A stretch of 64,000 bases of DNA from Gnetum montanum (lineage: Eukaryota; Streptophyta; Gnetopsida; Gnetales; Gnetaceae). Position numbers and translations under genes: made by a program. The notes under the pieces were generated by a model that saw only the letters and a program-made list of their open reading frames with translations, was not told where the DNA came from and did not search any database. The stretch spans positions 1 through 64,000 of the forward strand of contig MNCI01004586.1 of assembly GCA_015680685.1 (NCBI GenBank), given 5' to 3'. Shown here piece after piece: positions 48,262-60,103 of the stretch; within the stretch, counting starts at the first letter, position 1; each line of letters starts with the position of its first letter.

Positions 48262-50494
48262 TTTCTCCTAATCATTTATGCACTTGGCGGTTTTGCAAGG
48301 TAGACAGCAAATGGATGCAACATTTTCAGCACCTCTAACTTTGACGGGCCCATATGGGAAGGTAGTTAGGCAATTCAACTCCACGCTAGTAGACGTTAAC
48401 CCCCCTTTAGAAGACATAACCATAGCCGTGTCGGAGATGTCCCCAGAATGGCCAGAATAGTCGACGCGTACGCTAGACCTGGAGGCTGGAGACATAACCG
48501 AAGACCCCCTCAGTGAGGTTTCTATCGTTACGCATAAGGGTGAAGCCAAAACGCTTAAAGTCAGCTCTTTACTAGACCAAAAAACGCACGATGCTATAAA
48601 ACAGGTCCTGCAAGACAACATCACAGTCTTTGCATGGTCATACGAGGATATGCCTAGACTAGATCCCAAGCTAATCCAGCATAACATCATCTTAGATCCG
48701 CAGATTAAAGCAGTTAGGCAAAAGGTACGCAAAATCAAGCCAGAGATTGCACTAGCCGTGCGTGATGAAATCACCAAACTATATCAGGCTGGTTTCATTT
48801 GTGCGGTCGATTACTCATATTGGGTATCTAACATTGTAGTTGTCCCAAAGAAGACCGGAAGCATACGCATCTGCATAGACTTCTGGGATTTGAACAAGGC
48901 CACAATCAAGGATAACTTCCCACTACCGAGTATCGACCAGCTAGTCGATACAATAGCTGGGCATGCGCTTCTATCCTTTATGGATGGTTTTTCAGGCTAT
49001 AATCAAATTCGAATCAACCCAGAACATCAATTGACGACGACATTCATGACGCCCTGGGGCACTTTTTGCTACACTATGATGCCTTTTGGTCTAAAGAACG
49101 TCGGAGCAATGTATCAATGAGCCATGACATACATCTTTAGCGATTACCTCCTAGGAAGACTGAATGATTACGTAGACGATATAGCTGTTAAGTCTTTAAA
49201 GTCTGAGGATCATTCAAGAGACCTGGAGATAGTCCTTAAAAGATGCTCCAAATACGAGCTCCGGCTTAACCCAAAGAAGTGCGTATTCGGAGTCAAAACC
49301 GGATGCATGCTGGGGTTTGTGGTGTCAGAAACAGGCATACGAGTTGACCCTGATAAGGTCAAAGCCATTGTCGAGTTAACGCCTCCTACAAACCTCAAGC
49401 AATTACGCGGGTTACAAGGACACTTACAATTTATACGCCGGTTCATCTCGAGATTAACCGACAAGCTACACCCTATGCAACACTTCCTAAAAAATGGGGT
49501 TAATTTCGAATGGACCGATAATTGCCAACGTGCGTTTGACATCTTAAAATAAGAACTACAACATTTACTGACAGTTTTTCCACCACAAAGGGACTTACCA
49601 TTTTACATTTACCTCGCAACTTCGGACGTAGCATTAGCAGCACTACTTTGTCAAAGGAGGGATGATGGGTCGGAAGTGCCCATCTACTACTTGAGTCATG
49701 CTCTATGTGCATACGAAACGAGGTACAACGACGTAGAGCGTAATTGCCTAGCATTATTTTTTACGCTTAAAAAGTGTAGGCATTATCTTTTCCATAGCAA
49801 GGTCAACATCATCTGTAAAAACAACATTCTTAGGGCCATTATGCACAACCTATACAAGAGTAGTAAAATAGCTCGCTGGAAGGCTATCATGGCAGAATTC
49901 GATCTGCACTATATTGGCCAATCATCTACGAAAGGCCAGGCAATAGCTGACCAGTTAATAATGTCACCAATTAACAATCAGGCGACTATAGAACCAGAGT
50001 TCCCTAATGAACATGTACATAGTTTAAGCCCTGTCTTGACAGGCCCCGAAGCAACATTGTATTTCGACGAAGCTTCAACCGCTAGAGGTGGCAGTGCTGC
50101 CACTGTTATTACGCTATCGCCTGAGGATGTGCGTCTCCACGCTTATCGCTTGACCTTCCCCTGTACGAACAATGTGACAGAGTACGAGGGGCTCCTCAGG
50201 GGATTACTAACTACCAGTGAACTCGATGTTCGACACCTGGCGATTAGGGGTGATTCGATGCTTGTCATAAATCAGATCACAAGAGTCTATGCCTGCAAGG
50301 CTGTACATTTGCAGCCCTACTGCGATAAAGCCAAAGATCTTCTGAGACGATTTGCGACCATCGATGCCCAACACGTGCCACGCACTGACAACACACTGGC
50401 CGATGCACTGGCTACGCTGGCTTTGAACGTGCCTTCACATCTTTTTGACACCTACCCTGCATTGATAACAGACTGCGCAAATCCTATCATTTAG
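48262..50494 (+). pseudogene. Reverse transcriptase, RNase H and archaeal-type RNase H of element C
   Basis: The pol core of a Tat-lineage element. RT shows VFAWSYEDMP (48,629), LYQAGFICAVDYSYWVSNIV, VPKKTGSIRICIDFWDLNKA and FMDGFSGYNQIRI, with the catalytic YVDDIAVKS near 49,170. A degenerate gypsy RNase H follows (IYLATSDVALAALL to YLSHALCAYETRYNDVERNC). A second RNase H has LYFDEAST, TEYEGLLRGLL, GDSMLVINQI and DNTLADALATLA, keeping the D-E-D-D order. That second domain defines the dual-RNase H Tat group. In-frame stops at 48,458-48,460, 49,118-49,120, 49,550-49,552 and 50,492-50,494 are each a single transition from Gln or Arg. The nearest protease codons end 5.3 kb upstream, so sense expression would need splicing or a separate start. 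Confidence 0.88.
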
Positions 50495-51677
50495 ACGGTG
50501 CAAATCTCTTCTCTTCTCGAGGAAAGCACGCCTGAATGGTACGATGACATTAAAACTTCCCTTTTACAGGGCGAGCTACCATCTGAATTAACTCGCACGC
50601 AGAAAGATGCGATCCATAAGCGGGCTAGGCAATACGTCATCATCGGAGACAGCACTCTTTGTAGACGCTCCTTTGATGGCATGCTGCTTACTTGCATTGA
50701 CAAAAACCAAGCGCAGCATATAGTCGGTGAAGTTCAAGAGGGACTGTGCGGCGACCACGTAGCACCATGGGCTATGGCCCTAAAAATCCGTTTCTTAGGA
50801 TACTACTGGTCGTGCATGGAAAAGGATTGCCTGATAAAGGTTAAAACTTGTGACACGTGTCAGCGTCACGTGAATCTCATACACGTGTCACCTACAGAAT
50901 TACATACAACGCAGATAACATGGCCATTTCAACAATGGGGATTGGACATTATAGGCCCCATCACGCCGAAATCTTCCGCAGGTCATAGCTTCATCATTAC
51001 CGCTACTGAGTATTTTACAAAGTGGGTAGAAGCTATTCCCCTGCGAAAGATCACATCTCAGCAGATTTGCCATTTTATCCTGGACAATATAGTAACCAGA
51101 TTTGGTCTCCCGATGACTATCGTGACCGACAATGGGCCACAGTTTAGTAGCGCGGAAACCAAATCCTTCTGTGATAACTTGGGCATTANNNNNNNNNNNN
51201 NNNNNNNNNNNNNNNNNNNNNNNNNNNNNNNNNNNNNNNNNNNNNNNNNNNNNNNNNNNNNNNNNNNNNNNNNNNNNNNNNNNNNNNNNNNNNNNNNNNN
51301 NNNNNNNNNNNNNNNNNNNNNNNNNNNNNNNNNNNNNNNNNNNNNNNNNNNNNNNNNNNNNNNNNNNNNNNNNNNNNNNNNNNNNNGATTTGGATTCAGT
51401 AGAAGAGAAGCGAATGCAGGCTCTTAACACGATTGAAAAGTATCAAGACAAACAGAGACAAAAGCATTATCACAACCTTCAGCAGCGCCCGATCAAGAAA
51501 GGAGATCTAGTTCTCAAGGCCGTGCGTGAACCAGTAGGCAAGTTCTCTGCAAACTGAGAGGGCCCTTTCTTGGTGGTTGACGCGTACAACAATGGAGCAT
51601 TAAAGTTAGCGGATGTCAACGGCAATGAGCTACCGAATCCTGTAAATCACATATATCTGAAGTGGTATTACGTTTAG
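50495..51677 (+). pseudogene. Integrase of element C, with gap
   Basis: It continues in frame after the stop at 50,492. The HHCC-type zinc-binding region ends in TCDTCQRHVN near 50,855. The catalytic core has WGLDIIGPITP (first Asp) at 50,937 and TDNGPQFSS (second Asp) at 51,126. The catalytic Glu falls in the 198-base N gap (51,189-51,386). The C-terminal part (51,387-51,677) includes KKGDLVLKAVREP, GPFLVV and HIYLKWYYV. The stop at 51,556-51,558 is a TGG-to-TGA change. It is followed directly by a second tandem array. Confidence 0.85.
51189..51386. other. Assembly gap (198 N)
   Basis: Unknown bases inside the element C integrase core. Confidence 0.99.
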
Positions 51678-51702
51678 CAGCATCTCCAATGTGAACAATT
51701 AG

Positions 51703-52262
51703 GTATGGCAACAATCGTCCGCTACGATGCTAAACTGGCAACAATCGTCCACTACGACGCTAAACTGGCAACAATCGTCCGCTACGACGCTAAACTAGCA
51801 ACCACCATCTGCTACGACATAAAACTAGCATTCCTTGCACGCGTCCGCCACTACGCTAAACTAGCACTGACCATCCACTACGATGCTAAACTGGCAGGTT
51901 GTAACCGTCCGCTACGACGTAAAATTGACAATGTTGTACAGGTCCGCCAAGACAAAAAACTGGCATCTTTTGCACGCGTCCGCCACGATGCTAAACTGGC
52001 ACCGGTTGTCCGCCACAACACAAAACTGGCATAGGTAAGTAGCCGTCTGCTGAGACGTAAAACCAACACAGATCTGTCCCTAGGTTATGATATGAAATTG
52101 ACATCCACAGCACGGTCTGCTGAGACCATAAATCAGACACACCACCGTCCGCTATGACGTAAAACTAGCACTTCTCGGTCTGCCCAGACTTTAAACTGGG
52201 ACCATGGTCTGCTGAGACTTAAAACTAGCAATGACAGTCTACCATGACTTAAAACTGGGACT
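51703..52262. repeat. Degenerate tandem array downstream of integrase
   Basis: About 17 units of 29-37 bases with the core GTCCGCTACGACGCTAAACT followed by GGCA. Units diverge steadily from left to right, where GTCTGC..GAGACTTAAAACT forms take over. The core aligns with the spacer unit at 43,216-43,540 (CGCAACGGCCTTAAACTAG against CGCTACGACGCTAAACTAG). It occupies the start of the 3' non-coding region. Confidence 0.88.
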
Positions 52263-53394
52263 TACAGACGACTGTCATGCAAATCAAGCGAGCATGATCA
52301 TCTCTGTACAGCTGCACGACAAACAAGGTGGGATACTGAGATAGTCCCAGCGTCGCCACCCCACCAGCATCCTAATGATTACTCGGATGAGCTGAGAGGC
52401 ATCTTGCTGATCCCTCGGAGATGTCGTCGCTACGCCCACTGCAGCGATGGTACCTCTGAGAGTTTAGTCTCGCCAGCCGGAGCCCCGACGAAATCCTCGT
52501 CGACAACGACCTCAGGGACCTATGCTGATCCTCGCTATCAGACGCTGGCTTCGTAGATTCATCTAGCTGGTTCTTTACCTAACCAGTTAGGTCCACTGTG
52601 TCTAATGTCTTTTGGCGATGATATGCTGGGCCAGTCGTCAGGATTGGCAGTTCCAGCCTCATGCTACAGCTCCTTCTTCACGGCCCGATCGCTCTATCTT
52701 GCATCAAATGGCGCTCGTTTTGACAACCTCACCTCTTGTTCGCATGAGCAATGGTGTCCTCTGTTTCTTCTGTTGCTGCAGGTTACTTGCTTCGAGGGTG
52801 TGGTTCAAAGGTGCGTTCATCTGAGCAGTGAAGAACAACAACGTTTTGAGATGGCTGCTCAGGTTTGCCTGTCCACTTAGAACTGCATGCTTATACCTCT
52901 CATAATCCTACCCTTAGCTCTTATTTTGTTTCATCCCTACCACCTACTTCCTGTACCCAAAAGCTACATACGCAAACACTCATCTTTCACACTCGCAGTG
53001 CAATCAAGTCCATAACACAGTTAAGCACTATAGCAGAGATATCGCAGAAGTGATGCACCATGCTCCTTTTGCAAGCATTCCTGCTATAATCTGTGATAGA
53101 GAAATCTCAGGCTGATGCGCTACGCTTGTCTGAAAGCATTCCTATTGACATAAGTGTGCGTATGTTTCTGTGCGTTCAGTAAGCGTATTCCATACTCCTA
53201 CCATCCTGACTCATTTTACGTCTTCCCCGAACCTGTTTCCTACTATGTCATTCTATCTCCCATTCCCTCCAGCTTTGCTCTTCCATGTTGATAGGGCAAC
53301 GCTTGAGTAGCCATGGATGGACGTTGTTCTTGCTTCTACCAATCCTGTGTTTCGTATTCTTTGTCGACGTCTTTTGGGCAAGCCCTCTAACCGT
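52263..53394 (+). other. 3' non-coding region of element C
   Basis: Between the second tandem array and the polypurine tract. Open frames at 52,605-52,880 and 52,865-53,053 have no recognisable motifs and I do not call them genes. Confidence 0.5.
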
Positions 53395-53411
53395 CAACAA
53401 AGAGGGGCCAT
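53395..53411 (+). other. Polypurine tract of element C
   Basis: CAACAAAGAGGGGCCAT lies immediately before the LTR start TGAAACACC, the place where plus-strand priming is expected. Confidence 0.7.
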
Positions 53412-55008
53412 TGAAACACCGTGAAAATTGCGAGTCGGCCTCAGGCAAAGATTCGCAATTCAGGCAAGGGCGCATATCAGAATTCCAGAAGGGAGAATAA
53501 GACAGAGCAAGACCAAGAGGCGCGTAGCATCAAGTCTTCGACTTCCTGTGCAGATTCCTAATCTTTCTATGCTTTCTCTATTTACGCTATATCACGTGAC
53601 ACAACATAATAATGCTTAGCGTGATTCTGTTTAAACATAGTCCGACATCAGAAGGCTAGTTACTTCTGCATGGGGAGAGGCTTGAGCAGCGTAATATGCG
53701 ACTTCTCATATATTTTGCTAAGTCTTTTGTTCAAGGCCAGGTTTACGCTCTGTTACGCACAGTAGCGTAATGAGCTCCAAAACAGTCAAAGGCAAAGTCT
53801 AAGAAAGTGCAACAGATCAACCCTTTTCTCTTGGCATGCAGATTGCTCATCATACGCTCATTACACGACATAGCATATCACAGCATATTGCATCGCCAAG
53901 CTAGGCATCGTTTACGCTTCATTACGCGTGCCTGCATAAGTGAGTGTAAAACAGCTCGAATCCATTGTTTCCATGTTATGTTACGCTCATGCACGCAACG
54001 CAGCGCGAATGAGCGTAATATAACCCAAAGATAGTTGAAACATGCCCAATGTGCATCTGTTCTTCACACGCACAATACGAAAATAAGCGTATTGTGCGTA
54101 GTCACAAAGTCTGACACAAAAGTGGTCAGGTTAACAGTACCTGAAACATTCGGGACACACGTCATCAGGGTTGCACCTTTTCCACAGGACATCGCAGCCT
54201 ATAAATACCCCAGTTGATAAACATACAAGGGCTAGCAAATCAAAGAGGCAAGGACATTTTTCTGAGCACAGGAGCACTTATCACTTTGAGCAGAGATAGA
54301 GAGAGCAGCACTTTGGCAATTGTTGACAGCATCACCTTTTGGCAGAAACAGAGCACAGTTCACTTTGAGCATCGGCAACAAGAGTAATCGTTCTTTTGGG
54401 GAAGACACAACTTTCTCCATCAGCGATCATTGGCGGTCCTAAACAGAAACTACCTAAGGCGAAAGAAGCAGATCAAAGATCGTGAGATCATCTTGCATGG
54501 TTTGCAAGCTCTATTGGTCAGAAACAGTTGATCGATAGACGTTAGAGCTTAACCTTCCTTGCATCCCAGCTTTGGCCCACGAGGTAGATCGGACTTCTGT
54601 TTGGACAATTTTCTTGTTGTTTTGTGCTTGCCTTACATCAAGTAATCGGGGTCTCCCCAGTGTAACGTGATATACAAAATATACATTTTTTCAAGTCAAA
54701 GCGTAGATCTTGAAACTACGTGTTTCTCTTATCTTAGCCTCCTCTTATCGTGTTTAGCGTTATCATCGTTACAATTCATCTACGTCGTTTTCCCCTCATT
54801 TTGCGATTCCTTGAATCAGATCATTCCACGAGATATTCATTATCTTCATCGGTTTACTAATTAGTAAGTCCCTCTCTGATCGACAAGACCATTCAGGGTG
54901 TCGTGGATTCATTTTTCCAGCATAGCCCTCACACGGATTCGTGGTTAAAACTGTGTACGCGGGATTTTGTTTGGTATTTTCTAGCTGCCGACATTTTCCG
55001 TCGTTACA
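53412..55008 (+). repeat. 3' LTR of element C, right copy
   Basis: 1,597 bp, TGAAACACC..CGTTACA, collinear with 37,893-39,489 without a net indel. Differences are mostly C/T and G/A, often at CpG sites (for example around 53,588-53,620). A TATA box is at 54,200-54,209. TCTAG follows at 55,009-55,013, then D-element integrase. Confidence 0.9.
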
Positions 55009-58000
55009 TCTAGGATTTCAGGTTTATAGATCATCATGGCCCCTAAAGGAAAATTTTCATGAATGATATAAGATCCTTTCCACAACATTTGAAATTTAGT
55101 TCATTGTGGCACATGTGCAGGATTTCAATAAAGAACCCTACCTCCTGGTTGGTATTTGACTTTTCTAATTCTTAGGTCATGACGTTGTTTGTTAAACGCC
55201 TTATGCAGTTTGTTGGATGATAAGATGGCTAATCAATTTTCATCTAGCAAGTTAAGATTCATTAACTATTCTTTCTGTGCTAGACTAAGGTCAAGGTTAA
55301 GGTCACATGCTATAGATAGTGTATGGAGCTCAGCTTGAATAAGAAGTGTTGGTAGTTTACTGTATACTAACTCATAGGGAGAGTATCCTATAGGGAGTTT
55401 CCATGTGGAATAGTAGGCCCAAATAGCATCGTTTAGTTTGGTGCTCCAGTCTTTCCTATATTTGCTAATCGTTCATGTCAAAATTTTTGTGATTTCCCTA
55501 TTGGTGACTTCGGCTTAACCATTCGCTTGAGGATGATATGGTATAGTCAGTTTATACTCAACTCCTAAGCATTGCATCAACTTCCAAAAAGTCACACCTA
55601 TAAAATGTGTACCATTATTACAAATAAATGCATGAGGCACGCCAAACCTATTTCTAATTTGTTGTTGAATGAAACTGCAGTGGTAGATGATGTACAATCG
55701 ATAACAATGGTTGCTTCTACCTATTTTGTAAAATAGTCAATAGCAACAACAATGTATGCTTTTTCATTGGACATCGGTGTAATAGGCCCCATAAAATCAA
55801 TACCCCATATGTTGAAGGGTTCTAAGGGCTGAATCCATTGTTGTGGAACCTCCATCCTAGCAGTCGTTCCCCCATTGCATTGGTAGCACTCACAAGATTG
55901 GACAAAATGATGGACATCCCAAAATAATGTAGGCCAATAATATCCTACAAGCAAGATTTTAATGGCTATTCGTCTCCTAGCGTAATGACCCCTACAAGGG
56001 CCCTCATGAGCATCTTGGAGAACTTACAATTAATCTATGTCGAGAACACACCATCGAACCAAGCCATCGGAACGTACCTTGTAAAGGTATCTATTAATTT
56101 CCATGAAATGTTTAACTCAGTGGAGAAACTATTTTTTCTTTTTAACATCCAGCCCTTGTGGTGTTTCTTGTGTGAGAATATAAGTAAGAATGCTACTATA
56201 CTAATTTGTATCTATGGGTGATTGATTGTTTATTACACATGCAAAGAGGATTTCATTAGGGAAATGATCAAAAATTGGGTATTTGTCCTCTTTGTTGTCC
56301 CATTGCAACTAAGATAAATAATCAACAACAACATTCTCAGTGCCTCTATGATCTACTATCATGAGATTGAACTCTTGGAAGATCACAAGCCATCGTATGA
56401 TGCAAGGGATTACCATTGGTTTATTCATAAGGAACCAAGTTGCACTATGATCTGTGTGTACAAATACCTTATAACCTAATACATAGTGCCTAAATTTCTC
56501 TAGTAAAAACACCATGGCTATTAACTCTTTTTCTGTTGTGGTATAGTTGAGTTGTGCACTAGCAATACTTCGACTTGCATAGTGACTATAATAGGGACAT
56601 TTGTGCTCATCTAACTGTGTAAGTACGGCTCCTAAAGCAAAATTGGACATGTCAGTCATTATATGGAATGATCTAGACTAGTTAAGGGCTTGTAGAATGG
56701 GTGTTTCTATGAAGTTCTACTTTAAGGTTTGGAAGGCTAACTCACATTCCTTGGTCCATTCAAAGGATACATCCTTTTTCATTAATTCTTCCAACGATTT
56801 TGCAATCTTTGAAAAGTTTTCAATGAAATGTCTATAATATCTAGTATGTCCAAGGAATGATCGGACATCTTTTATAATTTCAAGTTGACGAGTGATTCCT
56901 TGGATGACTTTAATTTTTTTAGGATCTACCTCTATCTTTGTTTGTAAACTTTTATGCCCTAGTACAATGCCCTCTTGGACCATTAAGTGGCTTTTCTGTC
57001 AATTAAGCCTTAGGTTAGTTTCAACACATCATTTCAGTACTTGCTCTAATTAGTCCAATGCTTATCCAAAGTTTGCTCCATAGGTGGAGAAATCATCCAT
57101 AAAAGCCTCCACACCATTCCCTATTTGCTGCTGAAATATACTAAGAACCAAACATTGAAATATTGCTGGAGCATTACACAAGCCAAACAGCATCTACCTA
57201 TATGCAAATTTCCCCTAAGGACTCATGAATGTAGTTTTGGCTTGGTCTTCTGGAGATATTTGGATTTCATTGTACCCACTATAGCCATCCAAAAAACTAT
57301 AGTAACAATGCCCTACAATGGTATCTAAGACTTGGTCAATGAATGGCAATGGAAAAAAATCTTTAAATATTGCCATGTTTAGTAGCCTAAAGTCTATACA
57401 CACCCTCCATTTGCCATCTTTTTTAGGCACAATGACTAATGTACTAACCCATTCACTATCAGCAACAGGGTAAATGAACCTGGCCTTTAGAAGTTGTTCA
57501 ATTTCTTCCTTAACTACTTGCTTAAGCTTTGGGTTTAGTCGTCTTTGCGGTTGTTGTCAAGGCTTCATAGAGGAATCAATGTAAATTCTATGTTGGCATA
57601 TCCTAGGATCTATCTTGGTTAATTTAGGATATGACCAAGCAAAGGCTTTTGACCATTTTTTTACCATCTTCAACAGTCTTTCTTTTTGTTGAGGAGTGAG
57701 CTTAACATTAATGATTATCGATTTTCCATTCTTGAGAAATGCATACTCCATACCAATGGGCAATGATTTTAATTCAAGGGGCTCCTACTTAAACTCATTA
57801 GGGATTTCCAACTTCCTCCAGTTGATATTTTTAGTGTCGGTACTTGGAAGTTGGCAATGGACTTGCTCCAATGCATCTATGTTATCAATATAGGCACAAG
57901 TCAAGCTCTCAATTGGTTCCATGCATAAAGTTGAATTACTCTCTAGGTCAGCTATCAGCCACTGGGTGCCCTTCTCGTCTTTTGGCTGCTACATACATGC

Positions 58001-58068
58001 ACCTTTGTATGTCAGTTACTTGTGCACACTGGTTTCATGCAAGCAATGTTAAGTGTTGTACAAACTAG
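55009..58068 (-). pseudogene. pol of Athila-like element D (integrase, RNase H, RT)
   Basis: Minus strand, reading from high to low coordinates. The pre-RT block (57,763-57,557) has GMEYAFLKNGKSIIINVKL and KAFAWSYPKLTKIDPRI. RT (57,430-56,717) has MPKKDGKWRVCIDFRLLNMA and YSGYNEIQI, with a degenerate FMDDFSTYG near 57,090 and FLGHTRYYRHFIENFSKIAK. RNase H (56,659-56,309) starts DMSNFALGAVLTQLDEHK and includes HTDHSATWFLMNK. Integrase (55,954-55,430) has WGIDFMGPITPMSNEKAY. Its second Asp region reads ICNNGTHF, Asn for Asp. It is interrupted at 55,009 by element C and resumes left of 37,888. Stops are fewer than in the left-hand copies. Confidence 0.86.
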
Positions 58069-58079
58069 GACTTCTGCTA

Positions 58080-59240
58080 GTTACTTTGTTCCAGCAATGT
58101 CTATAGACCAAGACAAATGAGAAGCAATGTTACTTTGTTCTCTAGACTCCTCTACTATTTTTAAGATAGTTTGAAATTTTTCATCTAGGGAGTTCCATAT
58201 TTGATCCACCTTTGTCAATACTTCTGATGTAAATTTTTGAATGGGCAAAGTCTTTCTATTCACCATCTCTTCAAATGATGACTCTTCTTCATCTTTGCAA
58301 AATCTAATTTTCTTCTTTCGAAGGGAAGGATCTCTATTGTACTCCTCTGCACTTTCTCTTTTCCTCAACTCACCTTTCTCCTTGGCAACTTGCTCTAACA
58401 ATCTTTGTATTTGATGGGCTTTGAGCTCAAATAGCCTTCCTTGGGAATAAGTCCCAAGGGTCCTTCACATTTCGTACCTAAGCCCATATATGAGATGGTG
58501 TAGTTGTTTCTTTTGCGAGTAACCATGGCTAGGGTAATGATGTAATAATGAATAATATCATACCATGGTAGCATTCAAGGGTTCATGTCCTCCTTGTTTC
58601 CATCCTTGGATTTTCCTATGTAGGTTGGACACTCAGGAGTACGTTTGATACTTCTCGTTGAATAGCTCCAACATGGTACTCCATTGACAAATGGATTCTA
58701 GTTCTAAGGACTAGTACCAGCTTTCTGCTTCCTTAATCAGTGTCCATGGAAACAACTTTAGCTTTTGCCACATTTTCTATATTCTGTAAGGCACATGCAT
58801 CATGAAATGCTTGTAAATGATTTTGAGGATCAACATTATATTCTTCTTCAAACCGTGGGATGTTATTCATGTCTAGTATTTTGATCCTATTGTCTTTCTA
58901 GTGCCTTGTTGGGATCCTAACAAGCTCTATTACATTTAACATACTTCAAGTAGTGAGTAGGGTTTCATTGTGATCATGTTTCCTATGGCGTCTATGATGC
59001 CTATGTTGTTCCCTACTCTCCCTTCTTTCATGATATGTCTCTCTAGAATGCCCTCACCCCCTTTCTCTACTATGTTGTTGGTGATTTCTATTTTCCCTAC
59101 AATTTTCCTCATGGTCTCACCCTCTCCGATTACATTCAAATCCCGAAGAAGAGGGGGAAGAAGATGATGGAGGTGAAGAGGAAGGGGGACTGGCACCATA
59201 ACAGTGCCTATCACCTTTACTTTGATGTTCATGGCCTTGG
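58080..59240 (-). pseudogene. gag of Athila-like element D
   Basis: The minus-strand translation is broken into short frames. Recognisable Athila-type gag wording occurs near 58,780-58,905: a NNIPRFEEEYNVDPQNHLQA-like stretch followed by FHDACALQN. A charged, Glu/Lys-rich block (58,401-58,081) leads towards the pre-RT region. A Ser/Pro-rich N-terminal part lies near 59,100-59,200. It sits directly inside the LTR at 59,245. No clear PBS is visible at the LTR edge, so a small deletion there is likely. Confidence 0.65.
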
Positions 59241-59244
59241 TTGT

Positions 59245-60103
59245 TGATGAGTGGCGAGGTACCCCTACGCTCAACCATACAAATATGAGTGTTTCATGCA
59301 TGATCCGGTCAAACTCTGCAAATAGGCTAGTTGTGGTATTTAGATAGTTACTCATTGATCGCAGTTCACTGTCTTCACACTTGGACTAGTATTTGCTTTG
59401 TCACGTATGGTTTAGTCTAGGGTGAGGTGTATGATGTGTTCCTAAACTAATGCCAATCCTAGAAACAATGGAAAGTAATCTTTAATTAAGCTAGGAGAAA
59501 AGGAAAGACAGAGTTAAACTAAGAGGAGATAGGGAGAGAGAATCTAAGCTAGCCTAAGTGTGATGAGCATCCATTCCTTAATCATCTGTACACATCTTAG
59601 GCCTCATGCATGACTACCACTGGGATTACCAAGCGCATGGCCCGAGTACTCTACTGGGATACCAAGCAGTCACACGTAGATGCTCGTGATTAAGTCATAC
59701 TCATTCCACATTTAATAACAATTAAAATTAAGTAATTAAACTAAGTGAATGGTGCAATGATGAAGTAATCTTGATCTTTATTTATAGTCATGTGCATGTC
59801 CACGTACATCACACTCAAATAAAAAATATCATACAATTACAATCATCACACTACATGCATGCACTGGGAGAAAGGGTTGAGAGGAAAAGAATGATAAAAA
59901 TGCTCTACTCTAACACTAAACTAACTTCTAAAAACTTAAAGACTGACTCCTCTCATGTGCCTACATGTGTATTTATAGGCTCACACAGGAGTCATGATAT
60001 CGTGTATCCAATATCATGATTTGGGTTGTGATATCGCATACCCGATATCATGGATCCAATTTCAGGGGTCTAATATCGTAGCTTGATGAATCACGATTTA
60101 TCA
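59245..60103 (-). repeat. Athila-like LTR, 5' LTR of D and 3' LTR of its neighbour
   Basis: 859 bp, minus orientation, with plus-strand edges TGATGAGTGG and ..ATTTATCA. A minus-strand TATA box lies near 59,971-59,980. On its right side is a polypurine-tract context (CCCCCATGACTGAATGAAAA) identical in form to that beside the 3' LTR at 35,828. On its left is gag. It therefore serves two internal regions in tandem. Confidence 0.82.

Noticed and set aside
51703-52262. Regularly spaced repeats suggesting a CRISPR array
   Set aside because: Units are directly tandem and diverge gradually, with no unique spacers. The setting is a plant retrotransposon 3' region.
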